NCBI GenBank assembly: GCA_016929595.1
Contig: JAFGIN010000117.1
Location: forward strand, 94,510 to 158,509
Length of the DNA: 64,000 bases
Direction: 5' to 3'
DNA from: Chitinispirillaceae bacterium
Lineage (GTDB): Bacteria; Fibrobacterota; Chitinivibrionia; Chitinivibrionales; Chitinispirillaceae
Shown here: piece after piece, positions 7,771-15,969 of the stretch
How positions within the stretch are numbered: the first letter of the stretch is position 1
Layout: every line of letters begins with the position of its first letter
Made by a program: the position numbers and the translations under genes
Notes under the pieces: model-generated
Database searches by the model: none
The model's input: only the letters and a program-made list of their open reading frames with translations
Told to the model about the DNA's origin: nothing

Positions 7771-8217
7771 TTACTCACCAAACTGATCCAGCTGATCGAT
7801 TCGCCTTTGGTGCCTTCCCCCCTCAAATTGCTGAGAAAGCCAGATATCGATCATCTCTTTAACCATTTCCAGAGAAGTAGTTCTGCCGCCGATAACCAGA
7901 ACGTTGGCATCATTATGAAGACGGCTGAGACGAGCAAGTTCAGCGTTTGTACACAACGCCGCGCGGACACCTTTAAATCTGTTTGCGGCAACTGATGCCC
8001 CAATGCCGGATCCACAGAGAAGTATCCCTTTCTTAAACTCTTTCTTTGAGATTTTCTGCGCAAGTTTAAATGCATAGATTGGATAATCATCCGAAGGATC
8101 CAGTTTTTCGGAGCTTACATCCTCAACTGAAACACCTCGCTCGATGAGATATTTTTTAACCAGTTCCTTCATCTCATACCCGGCATGATCACTACTTAGT
8201 ACGATTCTCTCCGGCAT
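7771..8217 (-). CDS. rpiB: ribose 5-phosphate isomerase B
   Basis: About 148 residues from the preferred start. RpiB interconverts ribose 5-phosphate and ribulose 5-phosphate in the pentose phosphate pathway. Seen: the SDHAGYE substrate loop near the N-terminus, the catalytic cysteine loop LLCGSGIGASVAAN, RLHNDANVLVIGGR, and the C-terminal FEGGRHQRRI. Start choice: the Met at 8217 begins exactly where the family does and follows a GGAG at suitable distance, but in-frame Met codons at 8253, 8235 and 8232 are possible. The transketolase at 24 kb acts in the same pathway. Confidence 0.92.
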   Translation of the reverse strand: MPERIVLSSDHAGYEMKELVKKYLIERGVSVEDVSSEKLDPSDDYPIYAFKLAQKISKKEFKKGILLCGSGIGASVAANRFKGVRAALCTNAELARLSRLHNDANVLVIGGRTTSLEMVKEMIDIWLSQQFEGGRHQRRIDQLDQFGE

Positions 8218-8489
8218 CTCTTTTATCTCCATCATTACACAACCTGAATTCAATTAATAATTCAGATAAAATACAACAAATACGCACTCTGAATAAAGCA
8301 TTTTGAGAACAATCTGTTAAAATCAAAATAATCATTTCAATTTAACGTTAATCAAAACTAAGTGATAGAATTAAGGTCAGAGTAAAAAACGATTAACCTC
8401 CCTGTATAATGGTAGAAATAAAGATTCATGAATGGTGTAACATTAAACAGATTGTGCTATCTAATTAATTGAAAGATCGGAATCAGACT

Positions 8490-9029
8490 ATGGAAGAATT
8501 AAACGATTTTACCTTGCGAAATGCCATTTCCGGTAGGAAAAAGGCATTCAAAGAACTCTACAACTGGTACATACCATTTGTATGGAGAATCGCTTATAAA
8601 ACAAGCCAGAGTAAAGAGATTGCCGAGGAGATCGTCCAGGAATCATTTATTAAAATCCATTCATCACTGGGAAAGTTCCGCTCAGAGTGTGCACTTTCCA
8701 CATGGATTTACAGAATAGTTTATAACACAGCAAACGGTTTTTTATCTAAAGTAATTAAAGCACGGCTGCATGACCCCTACGAGGACACATTCCAAGGGGA
8801 CTACAGGGCCGACAGCTATGATGACCGGGAGATGATGAATCAGATTCTGTCATACTTGACACCACAGGAACGTTTTTTACTGGTCGCAAGAGAGGTTGAC
8901 AATATTTCATTCGAAGAGATTGCATTGATAACAAATGAGACATCCGGCGCATTAAGAACTAAACTGACCCGTTTGAAAAACAAAATCAGGGAACGGTTTG
9001 TCGAACCGGTCGTAAAGGAGGTCGTATGA
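8490..9029 (+). CDS. ECF-type RNA polymerase sigma factor
   Basis: About 179 residues, the normal length for an ECF sigma factor. Region 2 is seen around residues 10-80 (AFKELYNWYIPFVWRIAYK, then EIVQESFIKI and STWIYRIVYN). Region 4 is around 120-170 (LTPQERFLLVAREVDNISFEE, then GALRTKLTRLKNKIRE). An in-frame TTG at 8469 extends the frame by seven codons; the ATG at 8490 is the simpler start. It overlaps the next gene as ATGA, and the Spy-like gene follows, giving a classic sigma/regulator/target module. No convincing ECF promoter could be assigned by eye. Confidence 0.92.
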   Translation: MEELNDFTLRNAISGRKKAFKELYNWYIPFVWRIAYKTSQSKEIAEEIVQESFIKIHSSLGKFRSECALSTWIYRIVYNTANGFLSKVIKARLHDPYEDTFQGDYRADSYDDREMMNQILSYLTPQERFLLVAREVDNISFEEIALITNETSGALRTKLTRLKNKIRERFVEPVVKEVV

Positions 9030-9319
9030 ATTTCGAAACTGAGTTAAAAAAATCACTCTCTGATACACCAGATGTTCCTTCAGGACTCTACGAAAAAATC
9101 CAGAGGAACGTGCATTCCAAAAGAAAAAAATTTGTATTCTACTATATTGCCGCAGCTTCATTGCTGCTTGCAATCGGATCATTACGGCTTGCAACACTAA
9201 AACCCGATACTGTTATCAAAGAGGAGGTTACAATTGAGTTACAGATGTTACACGACTACGTAAACAGCAACGATCTTGACAACGACATTGAAATGTATGC
9301 TATTATTGATAACTATTAA
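9026..9319 (+). CDS. small single-pass membrane protein, likely anti-sigma factor
   Basis: 97 residues with a charged N-terminal region of about 33 residues, one membrane helix near 36-57 (FYYIAAASLLLAIGSLRL), and an acidic C-terminal tail. The ATGA overlap with the ECF sigma gene and this topology are typical of anti-sigma factors. There is no zinc-binding HxxxCxxC motif, so it is not a ZAS-type anti-sigma. The function is inferred mainly from position. Confidence 0.6.
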   Translation: MNFETELKKSLSDTPDVPSGLYEKIQRNVHSKRKKFVFYYIAAASLLLAIGSLRLATLKPDTVIKEEVTIELQMLHDYVNSNDLDNDIEMYAIIDNY

Positions 9320-9343
9320 CTTTTCAAACTAAAGGAGATTATC

Positions 9344-9856
9344 ATGAATGTAAGAACAGCTCTCACAACAGGGTTGACACTAGTATTTTTAGGAACGGCG
9401 GCCTTTGCACAAAAAGGACCAGGTAGCGGTGGCCCGGGGTGCTTCTGGAAGGACATGAAACTCACAACCCAACAGCAGGAGAATCTTAAAACATTGCATG
9501 ACCAGATGCAGGAGACACGAAAGAAACACAAAAATGAGGTTAAAACAGTCAGAAAAAAAATTTCTGATGAACTGCTCAAAGACACTCCATCAACTGCAGA
9601 TCTTGATACCTATTCAAGAGAGCTTGGTGACATTCATGTCAGGATGACACAGGAGCGTTATAATCATCTTCTTAAAGTAAAACAGGTTCTTACCACAGAG
9701 CAATTCAAAATGATGATATCCCGTGAGGACTGTAAAAAACATTACAGGCATAAAGGAAAAATGGGGTCACCAAACGGTCCTGATAGAAAACATGCCGGTG
9801 GTTGTCATAAAGGCGGCGGAGCAAAAAGCTGTGGTCAAAAAGGAACAGTTGAATAA
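9344..9856 (+). CDS. Spy/CpxP-like periplasmic protein
   Basis: 170 residues with a signal peptide (likely cleaved after AFA at about residue 23) and a helical core. The core begins with an LTTQQQENL motif and has a second VLTTEQF near residue 110, the paired LTxxQ motifs of the Spy/CpxP/zinc-resistance group. The C-terminal 45 residues are rich in His, Lys, Gly and Cys (HAGGCHKGGG), suggesting metal binding. A good ribosome site (AAAGGAG) precedes the ATG. With the sigma factor and its membrane partner it forms an envelope or metal stress module. Confidence 0.8.
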   Translation: MNVRTALTTGLTLVFLGTAAFAQKGPGSGGPGCFWKDMKLTTQQQENLKTLHDQMQETRKKHKNEVKTVRKKISDELLKDTPSTADLDTYSRELGDIHVRMTQERYNHLLKVKQVLTTEQFKMMISREDCKKHYRHKGKMGSPNGPDRKHAGGCHKGGGAKSCGQKGTVE

Positions 9857-9871
9857 ACTGGCATCGCTTCA

Positions 9872-9896
9872 GTGTGGTGCACTACAGGCACCACAC
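9872..9896. terminator. hairpin between convergent genes
   Basis: A perfect 9-base inverted repeat, GTGTGGTGC and GCACCACAC, encloses a 7-base loop between the convergent Spy-like and fibro-slime genes. There is no strong T-run on either side, so it may act as a weak bidirectional terminator or 3' stabiliser. Confidence 0.5.
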
Positions 9897-9914
9897 ACTA
9901 TCAGTAAATTATTA

Positions 9915-12900
9915 CTATCTATCAGTACTTTTAATTCCAACTTTTACCCGCATGCTGAAATCTGAAAACCTTCCATCTTTCCGTTTCTCTCTTCCGCGGA
10001 TATCTACAAGATAAGCACCCATACCAACAATTCTGTTGTATGAGTTGGTTCCATCCCAGGCAACTGCATATGACCTTGAGTTTTTTGCCCTTAACAATGG
10101 AAGGTCAGTACGAACAAGATTTCCAACACCATCGTATATACGCACCTTACCGAAAGAGACCTTCGAAAGATCCTTCAGTGTATCTGCTGGATTAGGAGGT
10201 ATCAGTATACCTTCAGTTGTGATCCCTACCAGCACGACTTTTGTTGTCGGAAGATTTTTTATGATGTTATCGTAAAAATCAAGAACACTTGGTGGCAGTA
10301 CCTGTTTTATGTCATCTACACCCGGCTTAAAAGGTACAGGAGTCGCAATAGCGGACCTGTTTCCGTTAAACTCAATTTTAACAGTATCTGATTTCAGTGA
10401 GCCTTCAGAGAGAATAATCTGAATCTGATCTTCTGTGTATGTTACAACTTTTAACAGCGTTGTTGTTTTCCCTGAAAAATTGGAGACAGAAACCAGATCT
10501 GATCTTGTGCTGACCCACTGAGCACTTAGACTTGTGTAACGTAAAAAATTGCCGAACTTATCTCTGACTATCCCAAATAACTGAATACCATTTATTTTAC
10601 TTCCAAAAATAAGACGACTGGTGTCAAGCGTCAGAGTTGCTGTATCGGTAATAATCTGAATATGATCCTCAAGGCCGGCACCTATGGTAACCGGTAACTC
10701 AGCTCCGGACTCAGGCCGCCTGGCATTGTCCGGATCCTTGAACCGGGCATTGAGAGTAAAGGTGATAATTTTATCACTTTTCAACGTAACCTTTTCGCCT
10801 TCACTTGCGCTGATCGTGACCTCTTCGGCATCGGCGCTGAGCGACCATTTAACTAGTTTGTCGTAATCAGCACGCCAGACATCTGCGCTGTCAAAAACAT
10901 GAACGTACACCGTAAGTTCTTCACCTGCATTCCCGGAGATAGAACTGATCGGTGTAAGTGTTGCCGGATCACCCGGTTCTTTGTAAAACTTTATTTTGTA
11001 AGGCTGCGGAAGTGGACCATCAGAGACTGATACTGGAAGCTCTGCTTTGGTTCTGGGCCTAGCTGCGACATCGGGATCCTGGAATTCAGCATTAAGAGTT
11101 AGTGTGCCTCTACTGACAAAAGTGACTGTGGTATGATTACCTTTGGCAGGCTCAAGGGTTGAACCGGTACCATTATCGGTAATAGACCATTCTATTCTCT
11201 CATCATAGTTACTCAGCCATGTACCGACAGAATCAAACAGGTGCCCGTAAATTTTTTTACTCTGCCCGGTCGAAGCTGAAATGCTTGTGACTGGTGTAAG
11301 GTTTCGCGGATCACCATCAGTATCATAAAAGCGAAGTATAAAAGCTGTCGGATCAAGTCCTTTTTCTACGGTAAACGGTAACTCAGCGGTTGACTTGGGT
11401 CTGTAAATGTTATCAGGATCAGTGAGCTCTGCGAGCAGCTTACGGGTATCGGTTGTTGATGCTGTGATACGAGTGTAGCCCCCCACAGTCGGCGTTATCT
11501 CGACATTTTCGGGATTGACTGAAATCGACCAGTTTACCAATGAATCATATCTGGGTACCCAGACGCCATTAGAGTCAAACACGTGCGCGTAGATTGTGCT
11601 GGTGTGCCCGATCAGTGCTGAAAAAGCTGTTATTGGAATAATTGTCGCCGGATCCTTGTCGCTGTTGTAAAACTTGATAACAAAGGGCTTTGGCGGAAGC
11701 GGTGGCCTCACATATACAGTGATACTCCGCTGGGCTTCGGCACCTGTTTCAGGATTTGTAAAATGTGCAATTACCTCCACCGATGTATTCGGGATCGATC
11801 CGGTAAAAACGGTTGAATCTCCAGAGGTTGTTAACAGGGCGGGATTACCATTGAGGGTTGGTGCACTCCAGGTGATATGCTTGTTAAACTCCGGTTTCCA
11901 TACACCGAGACTATCGAAAATATTACCGTAAACAGCAAATGAATCTCCTGCAATAATGAATACAGAATCACCAAGAGGTTTATTGTCCGGAGTATCGGGA
12001 GTACCTCTTTTCCCATATAACCTCAGATTTGATGGTGAGAAGATGATATTTGTAGTTATCCGTATATGAGATTCTGCAGAGTGCCGTTCTGCATAGAAAA
12101 CATCAAGATTGTAGGTCTTTCCATTTGACAAACCTGCAATATTATCAACCGAAAATGATTTCTGCTGCTGCTTATGAATACCACCGACATCGATCTGCAA
12201 TTTATTATTCAGAAAAACAAACACATCATCGTCACCATTAAAATCAAATGTCAAACCTGGTTTTTTAACGAAGCTCCAGTTTAACTCCATGGTAAATGAA
12301 AAATTGTGATCGACATCAAGATTTATATCGTTTTTTCCTGCTTCGTGATTCCACTCATTGCCAAAACCTCTGTTATCCAGAGGGAAGAAACTGTCGTTAC
12401 TATACTCATACATCCCATTTCCAAGATGACGAAACGGAAGAGAGTCTTTTATTACAACATTTTTGAAAGCAGTATCATAATCAACCGTTATTTTCCCATT
12501 GTATTTTACTGGCTGACTGAACTCCTTTTCCCATCCAGCGACATTCTTTACCGTGTCTTTCTGAAGTACAGAATCGTAGTAATGCATTGTGTCATTATCA
12601 TAAAATCCCTGTTTGTATTGAGCCCTGGGATAATAATCCGGTATAGTGAAATCCCCGCTTTTCCAGGGAACAAACCATTTGTGAATGTAATAGTTCAGAT
12701 ATGGTTGGGACCCCAGCTGTGGCTTCCGGTCCGGACCAAGATCTTCACTGACCATACCCTGCCGTAATCCCCCCTCATGCCTGGCTTCGAATTCCGGATT
12801 AGACCTGTCAGAATGAAAATCATAATAGGTAACAGGAACCCAGATCGTTTCTGGATAATTCTGAGCTCCATTAGTAGAAAATGATACACTGAGCATCAGA

Positions 12901-12938
12901 ATTAGTGCGTAATTTAAAAATCCGACATTTTTCAACAT
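9915..12938 (-). CDS. secreted fibro-slime domain protein with Ig-like repeats and FlgD-like C-terminus
   Basis: 1007 residues. A signal peptide (about 1-25) is followed by a fibro-slime/PA14-like domain at about 30-300, with the characteristic FDFNGDDDVFVFLN and DVFYAERHSAESH motifs. After this come four related units of about 100 residues; the first is divergent and the others share TIYxHVFDS, GVW, a Trp-Ser strand and DPDxxxRPxxxAELP. One further beta domain follows. The end (VRIYDGVGNLVR, then VAWDGTN and VGMGAYLVDI) resembles FlgD-type Ig domains found at the C-terminus of many secreted proteins in FCB-group bacteria. The protein is probably cell-surface exposed. Fibro-slime domains are prominent in Fibrobacter, which supports the taxonomic guess. 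No enzyme motif was seen. Confidence 0.88.
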   Translation of the reverse strand: MLKNVGFLNYALILMLSVSFSTNGAQNYPETIWVPVTYYDFHSDRSNPEFEARHEGGLRQGMVSEDLGPDRKPQLGSQPYLNYYIHKWFVPWKSGDFTIPDYYPRAQYKQGFYDNDTMHYYDSVLQKDTVKNVAGWEKEFSQPVKYNGKITVDYDTAFKNVVIKDSLPFRHLGNGMYEYSNDSFFPLDNRGFGNEWNHEAGKNDINLDVDHNFSFTMELNWSFVKKPGLTFDFNGDDDVFVFLNNKLQIDVGGIHKQQQKSFSVDNIAGLSNGKTYNLDVFYAERHSAESHIRITTNIIFSPSNLRLYGKRGTPDTPDNKPLGDSVFIIAGDSFAVYGNIFDSLGVWKPEFNKHITWSAPTLNGNPALLTTSGDSTVFTGSIPNTSVEVIAHFTNPETGAEAQRSITVYVRPPLPPKPFVIKFYNSDKDPATIIPITAFSALIGHTSTIYAHVFDSNGVWVPRYDSLVNWSISVNPENVEITPTVGGYTRITASTTDTRKLLAELTDPDNIYRPKSTAELPFTVEKGLDPTAFILRFYDTDGDPRNLTPVTSISASTGQSKKIYGHLFDSVGTWLSNYDERIEWSITDNGTGSTLEPAKGNHTTVTFVSRGTLTLNAEFQDPDVAARPRTKAELPVSVSDGPLPQPYKIKFYKEPGDPATLTPISSISGNAGEELTVYVHVFDSADVWRADYDKLVKWSLSADAEEVTISASEGEKVTLKSDKIITFTLNARFKDPDNARRPESGAELPVTIGAGLEDHIQIITDTATLTLDTSRLIFGSKINGIQLFGIVRDKFGNFLRYTSLSAQWVSTRSDLVSVSNFSGKTTTLLKVVTYTEDQIQIILSEGSLKSDTVKIEFNGNRSAIATPVPFKPGVDDIKQVLPPSVLDFYDNIIKNLPTTKVVLVGITTEGILIPPNPADTLKDLSKVSFGKVRIYDGVGNLVRTDLPLLRAKNSRSYAVAWDGTNSYNRIVGMGAYLVDIRGREKRKDGRFSDFSMRVKVGIKSTDR

Positions 12939-13207
12939 AGGTAATCCCTGTTTATACCTGTGGCCGGCAGTATTAATTTTTTCAAAGAGAATACTACATT
13001 CTTAAATACTGAAAACAATCATGTTAACCGAATAAGTAAGAACCAATAAAACTAACCACAACTGATTAAATTTGCGCAGCAATTATGAAATAATATATAA
13101 AGAAAAATCAAAAATATTGCTACTTTTTTCTCAATAATCACAATTGATGCGATTAAACTCCAAAAATAATCAATTTAATAGTAGGATACGTGAATTTTAT
13201 GGTTCAG

Positions 13208-14110
13208 TCACTCAGTTTTGCGACTACGGGGGTGTGCCTGCCGATAAATCTTAGTAAGGTGTTCTTTGGAAATATGTGTGTAAATCTGCGTTGCCGCCAG
13301 TGATGTATGCCCCAGAAGTTCTTTGACCGCCCGGATATCTGCCCCTTCATCCAGAAGATGCGTAGCGAATGAATGACGTAAAACGTGAGGACTTTTTTTT
13401 CTGTTAACGCTGACGCCAGTCAACTTTTTTTCGACAATCCTTTCAATCTGGCGCCGGGAGATGCGCTCACCTCTTGCGTTTGTAAAAAGAGGTGCAGTCA
13501 GCCCCCGCTCTCCCGGAAGATGCTGAATATACCTGCCAAACAGATCAATTGCTACAGAAGTTAATGGTACGATCCGCTCTTTTCTCCCTTTTCCCAGTAC
13601 ATGAAGAACACACTTACGCGAATCTACATCACCGATGGATAATCCGTGAAGCTCCGAAAGCCTTATACCGCTCCCGTAGAAAAACTCAATCATTGTATCG
13701 TTCCTCAGAGAGGTGAAATCATCAGAATCAGTCGAGATTATTTCTGATGTCTGCTTCTGTGTAAGGAACACAGGGAGTGGTTTATCCAGCCTGGGAGATG
13801 CAATAATCTTACTGTGATTAGCTGAAATGATGTTTTGCCTGACACAATATTTTGAAAAGCTTTTCAGTGCAGCAACCTTTCTTGCAAGTGAACGCGGTTT
13901 TAACCCGGATTTTGTGAGACTCTGGATATATAACCTGATCTGATTCTTCTTCAGAGCAGTTTCGACATCTGCTATCTTTGAAAAATTCTGACTGATAAAT
14001 TCAAAAAACTGAAAAAGATCACGACGATACGCACCGGTAGTATGGATCGAAAAGCCTTTTTCTTTTTGAATGTATTTTATAAAGTCGACTACAATCGCCT
14101 CGAAATTCAT
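13208..14110 (-). CDS. xerC: tyrosine recombinase XerC/XerD
   Basis: 300 residues from the preferred start, the standard Xer length. The N-terminal SAM-like DNA-binding domain spans about 1-90 and the catalytic domain about 110-295. All active-site residues are visible: Arg150 (GSGIRLSEL), Lys174 (GKGRKE), His242 and Arg245 (HVLRHSFATHLL), His268 (LLGHTSLAATQ) and Tyr277 (IYTH). It resolves chromosome dimers at dif with a second Xer. The upstream in-frame start at 14161 is less likely because the family begins at MNFEAI. There is no phage or integron context, so this is the housekeeping type; C versus D cannot be settled here. Confidence 0.92.
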   Translation of the reverse strand: MNFEAIVVDFIKYIQKEKGFSIHTTGAYRRDLFQFFEFISQNFSKIADVETALKKNQIRLYIQSLTKSGLKPRSLARKVAALKSFSKYCVRQNIISANHSKIIASPRLDKPLPVFLTQKQTSEIISTDSDDFTSLRNDTMIEFFYGSGIRLSELHGLSIGDVDSRKCVLHVLGKGRKERIVPLTSVAIDLFGRYIQHLPGERGLTAPLFTNARGERISRRQIERIVEKKLTGVSVNRKKSPHVLRHSFATHLLDEGADIRAVKELLGHTSLAATQIYTHISKEHLTKIYRQAHPRSRKTE

Positions 14111-14323
14111 AAAACTATTTTCAATTCTGTTGCGCTGAGCAGTTTTAAGCCTGAATACCACAGCGTAACCTATTAGGGTTTTTGTGGTGTTATATCATCG
14201 TTTTACATCTTTAAAACTTAACTGACGTACTTGAAGAAAGGTAATTGAAATTCATCATGAGTTTGGTTCATTACTCAGGTAATATATATTTTTATGCTTT
14301 TATCACACAACCAGGAGAGATTT

Positions 14324-15205
14324 GTGACCAAAGGAATAATCCTGGCTGGGGGTTCGGGTACTCGTCTTTACCCTGTAACAGTCTCAGTCAGTAAACAGTT
14401 AATGCCCGTCTATGACAAACCAATGATCTATTATCCGCTTTCTATCCTTATGCTATCGGATATCAGAGAAATTTTGATCATTACTACTCCTGATGACTCT
14501 TGCGCATTCAAAAAATTACTTGGAGACGGAAGTCAGTGGGGGCTCTCGATACAATATGCGATCCAGCCACGACCTGATGGGCTTGCTCAGGCGTTCATTA
14601 TAGGAGAGGATTTTATCGGGAATGATCGCTGTGCACTCATTCTTGGTGATAATATTTTCTGGGGCCATGGAATGGTTGAGAAATTGCAACTGGCCTCCCA
14701 ACAGACACTTGGTGCATCAGTTTTTGCATACAGAGTTAATGATCCGGAACGATATGGTGTGGTTGAGATCGGCGCTAATGGAAAAGCGCTCAGCCTTGAA
14801 GAAAAACCTTCAAAACCCAGATCCAATTATGCAGTCACTGGCCTATACTTTTACGACAATAACGTCTCAGATTATGCAAAATCCCTGAAACCATCAGTAC
14901 GGGGTGAGCTTGAGATTACTGACCTTAACCGTCTTTACCTCGAAAGAAACGAACTTTCGGTTATTCCCATGGGACGTGGCATTGCCTGGCTCGATACCGG
15001 TACCCACGAATCGATGCTTCAGGCATCAATTTTTGTTGAAACGATACAATCCCGCCAGGGACTTAAAGTTTCAAGCCCCGAAGAAATAGCATACCGCAAA
15101 GGATACATCACCGAAAAACAACTTCTTGATCTAGCTAAACCGATGGAGAAAAACAGCTACGGTCATTATCTTGCAGATCTTGTACATAAAAAGGAACGCT
15201 GGTAA
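14324..15205 (+). CDS. rfbA: glucose-1-phosphate thymidylyltransferase
   Basis: About 293 residues. RfbA/RmlA makes dTDP-glucose from dTTP and glucose 1-phosphate, the first step to dTDP-rhamnose. The signature [11 protein letters not shown] with [18 protein letters not shown] at the N-terminus is textbook. A GTG start at 14324 is chosen: AGGAGA at 14312-14317 is well placed, and the protein then begins [10 protein letters not shown] like its relatives. The in-frame ATG at 14294 would add ten unlikely residues. rfbC follows after five bases; rfbB and rfbD are not in this window. Confidence 0.95.
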   Translation: MTKGIILAGGSGTRLYPVTVSVSKQLMPVYDKPMIYYPLSILMLSDIREILIITTPDDSCAFKKLLGDGSQWGLSIQYAIQPRPDGLAQAFIIGEDFIGNDRCALILGDNIFWGHGMVEKLQLASQQTLGASVFAYRVNDPERYGVVEIGANGKALSLEEKPSKPRSNYAVTGLYFYDNNVSDYAKSLKPSVRGELEITDLNRLYLERNELSVIPMGRGIAWLDTGTHESMLQASIFVETIQSRQGLKVSSPEEIAYRKGYITEKQLLDLAKPMEKNSYGHYLADLVHKKERW

Positions 15206-15210
15206 TACAA

Positions 15211-15756
15211 ATGGATTTTCAAAAAACAACAATTGAAGGGCTTTTTCTTATCACCCCGAAAGTATTTAAAGATCAACGAGGTTTTTTTCTTGAAAGTTAT
15301 TCTGATAAATTCTTCAAAAGTGTCGGAATCACAACGGTTTTTGTTCAGGACAACCACAGCCGCTCCGAGCCTTCAGGAGTGCTGAGAGGCTTACACTTTC
15401 AAAAGCCTCCTTTTGCTCAGTGTAAGCTGATCAGAGTTATACAAGGATCAATCTACGACGTTGCGGTTGACATTAGAAAAAACTCCCCGACTTTTGGAAA
15501 ATGGCTTGGATTTGAATTGACATCAACAAATTTCAACATGCTTCTTGTTCCTCAGGGATTTGCTCACGGATTCTGCACGCTGGTCCCCGGAACTGAGGTT
15601 CAATATAAAGTCGATAATTTTTATTCTCCTGAACATGATTCCGGAATCCGATGGAATGATCCGGACCTTAACATTCCCTGGCCTGTTAAGGAACCGGTAC
15701 TATCTGACAAGGATGCAGTCCTGCCCTTTTTTAAGGAGCTGGATTCACCATTCTGA
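15211..15756 (+). CDS. rfbC: dTDP-4-dehydrorhamnose 3,5-epimerase
   Basis: 181 residues, the normal length. A cupin-fold epimerase acting on dTDP-4-keto-6-deoxyglucose in dTDP-rhamnose synthesis. Seen: FKDQRGFFLESY, the catalytic histidine in LRGLHFQ, the VIQGSIYDVAVDIRKNSPTF strand, and VPQGFAHGFC. It directly follows rfbA and is surely co-transcribed. The product presumably feeds surface polysaccharide made by loci such as the one at 30-39 kb. Confidence 0.95.
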   Translation: MDFQKTTIEGLFLITPKVFKDQRGFFLESYSDKFFKSVGITTVFVQDNHSRSEPSGVLRGLHFQKPPFAQCKLIRVIQGSIYDVAVDIRKNSPTFGKWLGFELTSTNFNMLLVPQGFAHGFCTLVPGTEVQYKVDNFYSPEHDSGIRWNDPDLNIPWPVKEPVLSDKDAVLPFFKELDSPF

Positions 15757-15969
15757 GCATCCATCAGATTTTTATGAACGCGCACATGGCTGCGGCATAT
15801 ATTAGCGGTCTCATAAAATTATCGATACTTTTTTCGATAGTAGTTATAGGGGGCGCTGTCGGAATCGGGATCAATCCTCAATTACTGTGCGTTTCGATAC
15901 TGATGCCGAAAGATAAGTTGTACATTGTATTTAAGCTGTACATTGTATTATGGAACAGTTACCGAGGTA
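15757..15969. other. intergenic region with a 12-base direct repeat
   Basis: Between the convergent rfbC and ftsH genes, GTACATTGTATT occurs at 15920-15931 and again at 15938-15949. The starts are 18 bases apart, close to two helical turns. No gene or convincing terminator was seen. The spacing is typical of paired protein-binding sites, but both flanking genes end here, so a promoter role is unclear. Confidence 0.4.

Noticed and set aside
10684..12767. Several plus-strand ORFs of 60-153 residues inside the fibro-slime gene
   Set aside because: They are antisense shadows of a long, domain-supported gene.
13208..14110. Phage or integron integrase
   Set aside because: Length, motif set and lack of any phage, attC or att-like context indicate a housekeeping Xer recombinase.
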